Source: Flavobacteriales bacterium
Lineage (GTDB): Bacteria > Bacteroidota > Bacteroidia > Flavobacteriales_E > Vicingaceae
Assembly (NCBI GenBank): GCA_020635825.1
Contig: JACJZA010000008.1
Location: 124,001 to 188,000 of the forward strand
DNA: 64,000 nt
Direction of reading: 5' to 3'
The notes under the pieces were generated by a model. It saw nothing but the letters and a program-made list of their open reading frames with translations, was not told where the DNA came from and did not search any database. Of the stretch, positions 19,209 to 26,839 are shown piece by piece. The position numbers and the translations under genes were made by a program. Each line of letters begins with the position of its first letter. Positions within the stretch are counted from its first letter, which is position 1.

Positions 19209-19772
19209 TTATTTTAATTTAAAATTTATAGGAAGATTATAAGAAACATTGATGCACTCACCATTGCATTGAGCTGGAATCCATTTTGGCATACTTGAAA
19301 CTACCTTGATAGCTTCTTGCTCAAGTTCTTCTTTTGAATTATCTGAATTAGCTACATGAACCTTCGAAATGGTTCCATCTTTTAAGACAAGAAAATTTAC
19401 AATTATAATACCTTGAATACCTTTCTTTTTACTCTCCTTCGGATAAGTCATTTTTTCTGATAGATATTTGTACATAGCTAGTTCACCACCTTTATAAGAA
19501 GGAGCAATAGTATCTAAATTAACAGTATTTGATTTTAAAATAGTTTCCTTTTCAATAGTATAAGATTTTACATCGTTTAAATCAATTTCATAAGTTTTGG
19601 TTTCAATTGTATACCTTATCATCTTATTATTAATGGCTTTAACATTACCAAATATAGTATCTCCATTATTTGTCACGATAATATCTTTACCCTTAAATTT
19701 ATTCAATGTTTCTTGCCCAAACCCAGTTTGAGAAACAATCATTACAATCAATATCGCAAGTAGTTTTTTCAT
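19209..19772 (-). CDS. Secreted TonB C-terminal-domain protein
   Basis: 187 aa with leader MKKLLAILIVMIVSQTGFGQ. After the signal comes a short beta domain (TNNGDTIFGNV .. YEIDLNDVKSY) often seen in secreted Bacteroidetes proteins, then a TonB-C domain from about 85: YPKESKKKGIQG, V-x-F-x-V-x-x-D-G-T-I, and P-K-W-I-P-A near the end. There is a cleavable signal and no anchor or ExbB/D nearby, so it is unlikely to be a standard energy transducer. Its leader shares an exact 21-base stretch with the gene at 22962-23414. Confidence 0.75.
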   Translation of the reverse strand: MKKLLAILIVMIVSQTGFGQETLNKFKGKDIIVTNNGDTIFGNVKAINNKMIRYTIETKTYEIDLNDVKSYTIEKETILKSNTVNLDTIAPSYKGGELAMYKYLSEKMTYPKESKKKGIQGIIIVNFLVLKDGTISKVHVANSDNSKEELEQEAIKVVSSMPKWIPAQCNGECINVSYNLPINFKLK

Positions 19773-19960
19773 TTTAATTTTTTAAATAAAATTTTGTAAT
19801 AAATAATCATAAAAATTATAATATAAAACCAAGGGCCAAAAGCTCCTTTTAATTTACCAGAAGAAATAATGTAATTGAAAAACATTATAGTTATCAAAGA
19901 GATGCTAATGTAAATCAATATCTTAAATAATAGTTTTTGTTTAGTCATCCATTGTTTCAT
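19769..19960 (-). CDS. Tiny two-helix membrane protein
   Basis: 63 aa: a basic N-terminus (MKQWMTKQK), two membrane helices (about 10-29 and 40-56) and a basic C-terminus (KKLK). It is first in the block 19960-15052 and overlaps the TonB-C gene by 4 bases. No family recognised; the coupling and spacing are the main evidence that it is a gene. Confidence 0.55.
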   Translation of the reverse strand: MKQWMTKQKLLFKILIYISISLITIMFFNYIISSGKLKGAFGPWFYIIIFMIIYYKILFKKLK

Positions 19961-20007
19961 CTCTTATAAAAGTAATTAATTTCAAAAGACTTTGTTATCT
20001 TTAGTCA

Positions 20008-20496
20008 ATGAAACTGATATTACCGATTGTTTTATTTATTACACTTTCTTCTGTTGCGTACTCTCAGAAAACGAAAACTATCAATCTTACTGATGTATGT
20101 GAAACCGTTAAAATTGCTTACACAACGGTTGATCCTGTGAGTGATTTTAAATCAAATCTTCATGTTAAGTTAAAGATTGATATGCTTTCTGATGGGCTCA
20201 ATGAACAACAGGTTGATGTTGATATAGTTCAGGAGATTGAAGATGAAACCGATATATTTCAAATTAGTAAGAAAGTCGCAATAAGTGTTTCTGTTGCTAG
20301 AGTTAAAGAGAATGGAAACAAATTCTATGTATATAAAATTCATTTATTCAGAAAAATTGATGGATGCTGGGAAGATGCTTCAATACAAAATACTTGGCAA
20401 AAATTTAATTTAGGTGTGGTTACTGGTGGTTATGCTTATGGTTCAAAAGGAACAAGTACTTATTTAGGGTTTTCGGGAACAATAATAATAGAGTAG
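20008..20496 (+). CDS. Secreted protein of unknown function, divergent within the array
   Basis: 162 aa with signal MKLILPIVLFITLSSVAYSQ. The mature domain is beta-rich with a Gly/Tyr-rich end (VVTGGYAYGSKGTSTYLGFSG). It is divergent from the block starting at 19960 (47-base shared spacer), and a TATCTTTA element just upstream could be a -7 box. It is one of two plus-strand genes inside the minus-strand array. Confidence 0.6.
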   Translation: MKLILPIVLFITLSSVAYSQKTKTINLTDVCETVKIAYTTVDPVSDFKSNLHVKLKIDMLSDGLNEQQVDVDIVQEIEDETDIFQISKKVAISVSVARVKENGNKFYVYKIHLFRKIDGCWEDASIQNTWQKFNLGVVTGGYAYGSKGTSTYLGFSGTIIIE

Positions 20497-20594
20497 GCTA
20501 TTTAGGTTATGAAGCGATACTTTTAAAATAAAGTGGCAATACCGACTTCTTACTTTCATTGTTAAATTTCATAATGTGTCTAATGTGACAAATA

Positions 20595-21212
20595 TTAGAT
20601 TTTAGATAAACATTTTTCACAAAGGTTCAATTCAACTAAGTCAATTGTTTTTATTGTTTCAGCAGCATCTCTCATAAAACAATGAGGGTCATTGCAATGG
20701 GTGAGTCCTAAATTGTGACCTAATTCATGAAGTGTAACTTTCTTGATTCTTTCCATATATGTTTCCATGTTAGGGTGTTTAAGTCGATATATTGAAATAA
20801 CACAACTTGTTCCGGGACGATAACCTAAACCAAATATACCCCAATCTTTATATTTTGATTCAGGAAATTTAATCTGACCGTTATCTGAATACTTTGTCGT
20901 GGAAATATCTTTTGTTGTAAGTCCAATGATATGGTCAATGCTATCAGCTTTGTTTATTTTTAAAAAATGAATAATAGAGTCAGCTCTATACCTTGGAGAC
21001 TTAATATTGGTATAAAATTCCGATGGAATTTCAATGTTTTCATAAACCACAGTTTTAAATTTATAGTAATCCTCAATCGATTGTTTAACGGAATCTATTA
21101 TATCATCAGGAAAACCACTTAAAGTTTGTATTGCAATGGTTTTTGGTTTGGGAGGAGTTGAACATCCAACAAGAAATAAAAAAACAATCAATATAGAAAG
21201 TATGTTTTTCAT
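20595..21212 (-). CDS. Lipid-anchored archaemetzincin (M54-type zinc metalloprotease)
   Basis: 205 aa. Signal MKNILSILIVFLFLVGC with a lipobox Cys at 17. Near the C-terminus H162-E-x-x-H166-x-x-G-x-x-H172-C173-x4-C178-x-M180, then exactly 17 residues, C198-x-x-C201: the complete archaemetzincin signature with Zn ligands H162, H166, H172, catalytic E163, and four Cys for a second zinc. Known archaemetzincins are poorly understood proteases, and I recall them as mostly without signal peptides; the lipid anchor here implies an extracytoplasmic enzyme. It is the last gene of the block 23926-20595 and overlaps its upstream neighbour by 4 bases. Confidence 0.85.
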   Translation of the reverse strand: MKNILSILIVFLFLVGCSTPPKPKTIAIQTLSGFPDDIIDSVKQSIEDYYKFKTVVYENIEIPSEFYTNIKSPRYRADSIIHFLKINKADSIDHIIGLTTKDISTTKYSDNGQIKFPESKYKDWGIFGLGYRPGTSCVISIYRLKHPNMETYMERIKKVTLHELGHNLGLTHCNDPHCFMRDAAETIKTIDLVELNLCEKCLSKI

Positions 21213-21568
21213 TTTAGTTTTTTAGGGTTTAGTCTAAAAATCAATTGAATTAAAGCTAAAAGAATAAGAATTAATCCTATGTAATTGAAAATATTTGCCC
21301 CTGGCCAATGCATAATTCTAAATATTTGTCCTAGTATTAAATAAGAAGAACCTAAGCTAAGTATTATTTTAGGAAGATTACTGGAAACAAAAAAAGAGAG
21401 GATGCTATAACCAATAAGATATATAATAGTAAGAATAAGCCATGTTAGAGGTACTACTTTAGTCAATAACTCAAAAATAACTTCAAGATTAAATGGAATA
21501 AGAATAAGGCTAGTTATTATTGGAATTGATAAAATAGGGTATAGAAAGTTTTGTAATATCTTTTTCAT
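21209..21568 (-). CDS. Four-helix membrane protein
   Basis: 119 aa, hydrophobic throughout; helices near 10-28, 36-60, 66-86 and 92-112. The conserved-looking motif GQIFRIMHWPGA occurs in GldL-like and related Bacteroidetes membrane proteins (K/R-I-M-H-W-P-G), but here without the rest of GldL. It overlaps the archaemetzincin start by 4 bases. Function unknown. Confidence 0.6.
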   Translation of the reverse strand: MKKILQNFLYPILSIPIITSLILIPFNLEVIFELLTKVVPLTWLILTIIYLIGYSILSFFVSSNLPKIILSLGSSYLILGQIFRIMHWPGANIFNYIGLILILLALIQLIFRLNPKKLK

Positions 21569-21569
21569 A

Positions 21570-21905
21570 TTAATAATCAGTTTTTACAATCGTATCAAAG
21601 ATATTCTCAGTTATAAAGTAACCTTGTTCAACATATCGTTCTTTTTCAACTAATTGTTTCCCCGATTCAAATTCAACAATGAATTGATAAGTTCCTTCTC
21701 CAGAGTGTTTAAAGGTTAAAGTTTTGGTTTCACCAACTTCAATATTTTCAATATTTTCAATGTTATCTATTAAATCAGTAAATGAAATAGATTTAATATT
21801 TTCATTTGATTTGTTAGTAAAATCAATACGTACACATCCGGAAGGAACAGAATTACATCCAATAACAGTCAACAATACAATCAATTTGATAAGGATGTTT
21901 TTCAT
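21570..21905 (-). CDS. Small lipoprotein with the shared array leader
   Basis: 111 aa from the ATG at 21905; the frame extends to 21932 but MKNILIKLIVLLTVIGC is the obvious signal, with the lipobox Cys at 17. The mature part is an about 90-residue beta-sandwich-like domain (VRIDFTNKSNENIKSISF). The start lies 1 base after the upstream stop. No family recognised. Confidence 0.62.
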   Translation of the reverse strand: MKNILIKLIVLLTVIGCNSVPSGCVRIDFTNKSNENIKSISFTDLIDNIENIENIEVGETKTLTFKHSGEGTYQFIVEFESGKQLVEKERYVEQGYFITENIFDTIVKTDY

Positions 21906-21906
21906 T

Positions 21907-22965
21907 TTAATCTTCTGAATTAAACTTAACATATCGTTCTATATTATCTCCTCCCGTGAAGAAAGAAATCACCAAACTGTCATTTGTTAGTTTAGTAATA
22001 ACTCCCTTTGATGTTTCCATACCATTTGGACCACCATGATATTCAAAAATTTCAATTGTATCTTTTTTTATTAAATAAGGAATAGTGTAACCACCATCCT
22101 TAGTTATAACATGAAAACCTTGTGAATCAATTTTGAAAGCTGGTTCATCATTATCTGAACTAAATGCCCATGAATTAAAAAACATTTCTTTCGAGAATTT
22201 AAAGTTTAAAAGGTCGCTTTTTTCTGGTATAGCATTAGGCTGAGCTTGAACAGGAGGAACAACTAACTCATATGATGGTAATTCCAAATTAAATGGGAAA
22301 TCTATTTTCAAACTATCTAATTGGTCATTTGTTAGATTACATATATCCGTTTTATATCTTTTTAATGTATATATGTCAGCACTTTTTAGATAACCATCTA
22401 TTATTGCTCCGAAAAGTGATGATAGACTATCTTCTTCTACACTCAAATCCCATTGAATAGATATAAAAGTCTTTCTTGGTGATAAATCATACAAGATTTC
22501 ATTATCATTATAATACTTTGGAATCATAGAGTCTAATTCTTCTTTTTGAATATACTCTCCCTCAAGTAAAATTTGATGATTTGAATTATAAAGAACTTCA
22601 ATATAATTATGAAGACTACATCCCCAATCTTCATTACATTGTTTATATATTTTAACATTTAATGGAATAGAAGAATTACTTGCTCCAAATTTTATTGTTT
22701 CCACATTAAAAGGAACACCCAAATCGACTCTAAAATCACAAAATTCATCTCCTAATTTGATAAAGATTTTCTCAATGGTGTTTTCTCCTTTTGTATGAAA
22801 TTTAAAGTCTAAATCTACAAATTCTCCATAAGGAGAAAGAAGTTCAATTTGATTTGTACAATACTTTGAGTCCAACTTTTTAACATCTACCGCTTTAATA
22901 TCTCCAGAGTCACTACATCCACCAGAAGCAATCAAAACAATCAATATGATAAGGAGGTTTTTCAT
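21907..22965 (-). CDS. Large lipoprotein with the shared array leader
   Basis: 352 aa from the ATG at 22965, which forms an ATGA overlap with the upstream stop (a frame to 22974 exists). Signal MKNLLIILIVLIASGGC, Cys at 17. The mature part has a beta-rich N-domain (50-150), a helical middle, and a C-terminal 100 residues resembling small lipocalin-like or copper-chaperone-like beta-barrels (FKIDSQGFHVI, then TKLTNDSLVI). No firm family. Confidence 0.62.
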   Translation of the reverse strand: MKNLLIILIVLIASGGCSDSGDIKAVDVKKLDSKYCTNQIELLSPYGEFVDLDFKFHTKGENTIEKIFIKLGDEFCDFRVDLGVPFNVETIKFGASNSSIPLNVKIYKQCNEDWGCSLHNYIEVLYNSNHQILLEGEYIQKEELDSMIPKYYNDNEILYDLSPRKTFISIQWDLSVEEDSLSSLFGAIIDGYLKSADIYTLKRYKTDICNLTNDQLDSLKIDFPFNLELPSYELVVPPVQAQPNAIPEKSDLLNFKFSKEMFFNSWAFSSDNDEPAFKIDSQGFHVITKDGGYTIPYLIKKDTIEIFEYHGGPNGMETSKGVITKLTNDSLVISFFTGGDNIERYVKFNSED

Positions 22966-23414
22966 TTTGTCCAAATTGAAAAGATTAATTTCTTTTTAAG
23001 AGTTCTACCATATTTTTTAATTGATACTTCAAAATATAATCTATTCTTTGCGATGGGTTTTTGAAAAAAGATTGATGCTCTATCATCAATACAAGTATTT
23101 TCTAACTCAAGATTCTTTATTCCTCCAATACAAATCAATGAACCAATATCTACTTTATCAATTTCATAATCTTTAATGTTGAAATTCTTGATATCTTCAA
23201 TAAATAAAGAATTGGCTTGTTCTATTTTTGATTGAGGCTTGTTTACATAGCCATATTTTAAACTAATACAGGTATAATTATTTACAGAATCAACATCAAT
23301 AGTATCATTTGATATTCCTCCAAATTCACAATATAAACGGATTTTATTATTGACTTGCCCAAACCCAGTTTGAGCAGAAATCAAAACAATCAATATAACA
23401 AGAAGGTTTTTCAT
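22962..23414 (-). CDS. Secreted protein with the shared array leader
   Basis: 150 aa with leader MKNLLVILIVLISAQTGFGQ. The 21 bases cttgcccaaacccagtttgag within the leader (plus-strand reading) are identical to those at the TonB-C gene starting at 19772, although the mature proteins are unrelated. The mature domain is beta-rich. It overlaps both neighbours by 4 bases. Confidence 0.65.
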   Translation of the reverse strand: MKNLLVILIVLISAQTGFGQVNNKIRLYCEFGGISNDTIDVDSVNNYTCISLKYGYVNKPQSKIEQANSLFIEDIKNFNIKDYEIDKVDIGSLICIGGIKNLELENTCIDDRASIFFQKPIAKNRLYFEVSIKKYGRTLKKKLIFSIWTK

Positions 23415-23779
23415 TTTTTATTCTTTAGATAATATTCACGAAGGTAGAAAAGGATAATAAATAATACCACTGATATTATTTGGAAGGCAAGGTCAGATAA
23501 TTTAATCCAATTATAAAGAATGAAAAATGTTATAAATGCTGATAATATCGAGGAAACAATACCAGCAATAAGTCCTATTATGCCACTTATAATTTTTTCT
23601 CCCCTTGAAAGAAATATGAAAAATATTGAACTCATAACACATATAGATTCGAAACGAGCAAAAAGACCATTGTCTTTCCCCCAGTAAAACCTCATATCAT
23701 ATGCTTGGATTCTCTGTTCAATGAAAAATATAGTTGCTGCAAACAAGATGAGTAATATTATTAAAGATAAATGTTTCAT
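23411..23779 (-). CDS. Membrane protein of unknown function
   Basis: 122 aa. An N-terminal helix (MKHLSLIILLILFAATIFFI) resembles the array leaders but is uncleaved in appearance; three further helices follow at about 45-60, 65-90 and 100-115. It begins directly after the stop codon of the 48-aa gene (TAA then ATG). Confidence 0.6.
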   Translation of the reverse strand: MKHLSLIILLILFAATIFFIEQRIQAYDMRFYWGKDNGLFARFESICVMSSIFFIFLSRGEKIISGIIGLIAGIVSSILSAFITFFILYNWIKLSDLAFQIISVVLFIILFYLREYYLKNKK

Positions 23780-23926
23780 TTAAATTTTAAAGAAAATATC
23801 ATAAACTGCATAACCACTGCAAATCAATAACAAGAATATGAATGACAAAAAGAATATTTTTGCACTGAGATTTAAATTCCATAACCATTCTTCAACGGGT
23901 TTTTTATCTTTAAACCAAATTCCCAT
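23780..23926 (-). CDS. 48-aa single-pass membrane protein, first gene of the array
   Basis: A complete frame from ATG 23926 to TAA 23780. The N-terminus MGIWFKDKKPVEEWLWNL is followed by one membrane helix (KIFFLSFIFLLLICSGY). The TAA directly abuts the ATG of the next gene. Upstream at 23931-23958 lies the promoter-like element shared with the FGE gene at 36619, only 5 bases from this start codon, so this peptide would be the first translated product of the block. No family recognised. Confidence 0.55.
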   Translation of the reverse strand: MGIWFKDKKPVEEWLWNLNLSAKIFFLSFIFLLLICSGYAVYDIFFKI

Positions 23927-23930
23927 TTAA

Positions 23931-23958
23931 CTAAAGTAAAGAATAATCTGAACTTTTA
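23931..23958 (-). promoter_or_regulatory. Promoter-like element, copy 1, heading the array
   Basis: 28 bases that agree at 26 positions with 36624-36651. Read on the minus strand they contain TACTTTAG, one change from the -7 consensus TAnnTTTG, and AGTT about 17 bases upstream. The -7 box is a few bases from the start codon, so the transcript would be nearly leaderless. The spacer also serves the divergent gene at 24013. Confidence 0.5.
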
Positions 23959-24012
23959 ATAAATTAAGTATTTTTAGAGTAGTGGTTTAATTTGAACAAT
24001 TAAAATAATAGA

Positions 24013-24405
24013 ATGGGAATTAATATTCATATTATCTGTAATCAATTAAGAAGATTGATAAAACAAGGAGAAGATTCAATGCAGGAACCTATAGGTGATT
24101 TCTCATATGAATATTATCGCTTTTATTATGAGATGAAAGAGTATTTGGATGCAAATTGTAGAGATGCTAAGCCAAGAGAATATATTGCAGAATTACCAAA
24201 TTTAAAACTCAAAGATTTTAAGGGTTTTGAATTTAGTTTTATTTATATTATTGAAGTTTTAGTTGCAATTATATTCCCCCCGTATTTGATTTATTGGATA
24301 ATTCAGAATTTCTTAAATAGAAAACGAAATAACGCAACTATTAAAAAAATAAATGTATTATTAAACCAAATAATTGTTGAACTCGAAACTGAATCAAGTG
24401 TGTAA
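24013..24405 (+). CDS. Membrane-associated protein of unknown function
   Basis: 130 aa. The soluble N-half has Y-E-Y-Y-R-F-Y-Y-E-M and many charged residues; one long hydrophobic stretch (about 76-100) is followed by a basic C-terminal helix. No signal peptide. TATTTTTA about 40 bases upstream could be a -7 box. It opens the plus-strand half of the accessory region. Confidence 0.55.
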   Translation: MGINIHIICNQLRRLIKQGEDSMQEPIGDFSYEYYRFYYEMKEYLDANCRDAKPREYIAELPNLKLKDFKGFEFSFIYIIEVLVAIIFPPYLIYWIIQNFLNRKRNNATIKKINVLLNQIIVELETESSV

Positions 24406-24433
24406 TTTTTAGATATTTGATTATCTTTAAAAA

Positions 24434-24925
24434 ATGAATAAGAATATTATTTTTCTTTTTGTAATCTATCTTTTTGCAAACAATTGTCTTGGACAACTAT
24501 TGCTGAAGGATGAATATGCAGAAATTGGATTGAAATTATTAAAATATACTACCAAAGAAACATCCATTGAGGAATTAGAAAAGTATTTTGACCCAAGTCT
24601 TAGAACTGATAGTTTAAGAAAAGAACTAACAATATTTAAATCAGAAGTAATAAAGTATCAAGACCGAGCTGAACATTATTTGGTAAAAATGAATGACACT
24701 TTCCCAAATATGGTCTATAATATCAATATTCATGATCCAAAGAAAAAAGAAGTTTTCGGTGATTTAAGATTAATGTTTAAAGACAATACAGATTATTTAA
24801 TAGATGGGTGGATTTATTTTCCATCCAGAGATGAACCAAAAATTGACAAAAGTGATTTTGAAGGAATAACTCCAATTACTAAGTCTGTTCCTCCACCTCC
24901 ACCTCCGCCACCATTGCCAAAGTAG
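24434..24925 (+). CDS. Secreted protein with a C-terminal polyproline tail
   Basis: 163 aa with signal MNKNIIFLFVIYLFANNCLGQ. The mature part is mostly helical, with an odd end: eight consecutive prolines then LPK. Polyproline runs need EF-P for efficient translation and often act as extended linkers or ligands. TATCTTTA precedes the start. The TonB-C gene follows 31 bases later. No family recognised. Confidence 0.62.
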   Translation: MNKNIIFLFVIYLFANNCLGQLLLKDEYAEIGLKLLKYTTKETSIEELEKYFDPSLRTDSLRKELTIFKSEVIKYQDRAEHYLVKMNDTFPNMVYNINIHDPKKKEVFGDLRLMFKDNTDYLIDGWIYFPSRDEPKIDKSDFEGITPITKSVPPPPPPPPLPK

Positions 24926-24956
24926 AAGAGAATTTAGAATAATAAAATTATCAAAT

Positions 24957-25736
24957 ATGAAAAAGGTTTTAACATTTATAATTATTACACTTTCAATCTC
25001 TTCTTATGTCTTTTCTCAAAAGACTAATGCAGAAATTGGCGAAACTGAATTGAATGGTGAGGAAAAGGTTTATACCATTGTAGAACAAATGCCTGAATTT
25101 CCCGGAGGACAAGAAGGATTATTCGATTATTTAAGAACCAATATGAAATATCCTGAAGGTGCTAAAGCTAGGGGAGAAGAAGGAAAGGTAATTGTTAGGT
25201 TTGTTGTAAATAAACAAGGAGAGGTTATTGATGCAAAAATTATTAAAAGTATCTCTGAAGAATTAGATAATGAGGCTTTAAGGGTTGTAAATAACATGCC
25301 CAATTGGAAGCCGGCTACACAAGATGGAGTACCTGTTTTAATATCATTTAATTTACCTTTAAATTTTAAAATACCCAAACCTATTGAATGTAAAAAAGAT
25401 GTATATACTATTTTGGGTGATATGCCTAAATTTAAGGGTAATGTTGAAAAATTAAATGCTGCTTTTTCTGTAGCGATGAGACTTACTGAAAAAGAATTAG
25501 AAACAAAAGGAACGTTCTATATTCAAGTAATTATTGATTGTAATGGTAATCCATATGGTTATAAACTTTTAAAAGGGATACAAAAAACAATAGATAAGAG
25601 AGTGCTTGAAGTGTTAGAAGGGTTACCGGAATTTAAAAATTGGAGTGCAGGTTCAGAAAAGGGTGAAAAAGTAAATTGCCAATACAATATACCCGTAGAA
25701 ATTAATTCAGGTTACTTTATTTTTAAAACTATCTAA
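24957..25736 (+). CDS. Secreted protein with two tandem TonB C-terminal domains
   Basis: 259 aa with a signal peptide ending SYVFSQ. Domain 1 (about 36-141): MPEFPGGQEGL, YPEGAKARGEEGKV, V-N-K-Q-G-E-V, NMPNWKPATQDG, the classic Bacteroidetes TonB-C pattern. Domain 2 (about 145-255): MPKFKGNVEKLN, then I-D-C-N-G-N-P-Y-G and LPEFKNWSAG, a diverged copy. No N-terminal anchor and no ExbB/ExbD nearby, so it is probably a periplasmic binding protein rather than an energy transducer. The next gene starts 3 bases after the stop. Confidence 0.8.
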   Translation: MKKVLTFIIITLSISSYVFSQKTNAEIGETELNGEEKVYTIVEQMPEFPGGQEGLFDYLRTNMKYPEGAKARGEEGKVIVRFVVNKQGEVIDAKIIKSISEELDNEALRVVNNMPNWKPATQDGVPVLISFNLPLNFKIPKPIECKKDVYTILGDMPKFKGNVEKLNAAFSVAMRLTEKELETKGTFYIQVIIDCNGNPYGYKLLKGIQKTIDKRVLEVLEGLPEFKNWSAGSEKGEKVNCQYNIPVEINSGYFIFKTI

Positions 25737-25739
25737 GAA

Positions 25740-26516
25740 TTGAAAAATCTCATTTTCTCTATTTTATTCATTTTTGTTATTGGATGTGACAATGAAAATA
25801 ACATAGAGATTTCTCCAGTTAGGGGCGAAATATTGCAAGCTTGGAAAAGTATTAATGAGAGTAGGTCTTATTTTTTAGTTGAAGAATATAACCAGTTGAT
25901 AATGAAAAATATTACTCCAATATTTAATAATAGAAATAGTACTGGTGAAACTGGGGTGTTAAAAGAAATAGATAACCAGGTAATCTTTGAAGTTAATGTA
26001 AATAAGTTTTATATATTAAAAGAAAATGGGAATTTAGAAGTACATGAGGATAGTAATGTGATAGATGAAGCGAGGAAGATAGATTCATTAAATTATTTTC
26101 AACTTTTCCCGAAATTAAAAATTGCAGTTAAATGTCCATGTATACTTCAATTAGATTCTAATTCTATAAAAAACATGTCAGAAAACATTGATTCACCAAT
26201 GATTTCGTATAGTTGTACAGAAAAATCTAGTAATGATTCATATGTCTTAAATGCATTACTTGAAGTTGATTCTGTTTTTTCGGAAGAAGAAATAATTAAT
26301 GGTATAATTAAATCTTTAGATTCAAATGAAATGATTACCTACGAATTAAAGTATATCGATTTTCAGAATGCTATACAAGTTAATTCAATTTTAATGGATT
26401 CAAAAATGCTAACTTTATTTACTAATGAATCGACCATTAACTTTATCTTGAATGCTAAAGATTCAGTTGATAAAAAATTCAATGATTTTATTACTTCAAA
26501 AGTTAGTTATCATTAA
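25740..26516 (+). CDS. Lipoprotein of unknown function, TTG start
   Basis: 258 aa. TTG at 25740 is chosen because the signal KNLIFSILFIFVIGC begins at once and no ATG precedes it; it lies 3 bases after the TonB-C stop. The lipobox Cys is at 16. The mature protein has no family I recognise; a Cys pair occurs as CPCILQL. It shares the KN-L-x-x-I-L-F leader style of the minus-strand array. Confidence 0.6.
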   Translation: MKNLIFSILFIFVIGCDNENNIEISPVRGEILQAWKSINESRSYFLVEEYNQLIMKNITPIFNNRNSTGETGVLKEIDNQVIFEVNVNKFYILKENGNLEVHEDSNVIDEARKIDSLNYFQLFPKLKIAVKCPCILQLDSNSIKNMSENIDSPMISYSCTEKSSNDSYVLNALLEVDSVFSEEEIINGIIKSLDSNEMITYELKYIDFQNAIQVNSILMDSKMLTLFTNESTINFILNAKDSVDKKFNDFITSKVSYH

Positions 26517-26563
26517 TTGGATTATATTATACAAACATGTGCTTTTTAGTCTAAACTTATTAA

Positions 26564-26839
26564 ATGCTTTTATTATTAAATATTGTTTTGATTTTCATAG
26601 AATTTATAATTCTATTCTTAATTAAGAACGGTATTATTCGTTCTGACTATAGCTTAGAAGTTGGGCTTAATTTTTTTATGTATTTATCTATTTTAGGGCT
26701 GGAAATTCTATTACTATATCTTAGTTATAAAGTTAAAGAAGATGGAAATAGAAAGTCGTTATTAATATCTCAACTAGTGATTTTTCCAATTATTTTTATT
26801 GGAATGCTTTACAAAATAACTGTGTTTTATGATTGGTAA
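26564..26839 (+). CDS. Three-helix membrane protein
   Basis: 91 aa with helices about 2-20, 34-56 and 68-84. No family recognised. It overlaps the start of the YiiX-like gene by 11 bases, so the two are probably translated together. Confidence 0.55.
   Translation: MLLLLNIVLIFIEFIILFLIKNGIIRSDYSLEVGLNFFMYLSILGLEILLLYLSYKVKEDGNRKSLLISQLVIFPIIFIGMLYKITVFYDW

Noticed and set aside
10123..24000. Array as a polymorphic-toxin immunity cluster
   Set aside because: Nearly all products are exported and several carry enzyme or TonB-C domains; no toxin or T6SS/T9SS cargo gene with a variable C-terminus is seen.
10123..24000. Array as an integron-like cassette array
   Set aside because: No integrase and no recurrent attC-like inverted repeats between genes; the recurring sequence is in the coding leaders.
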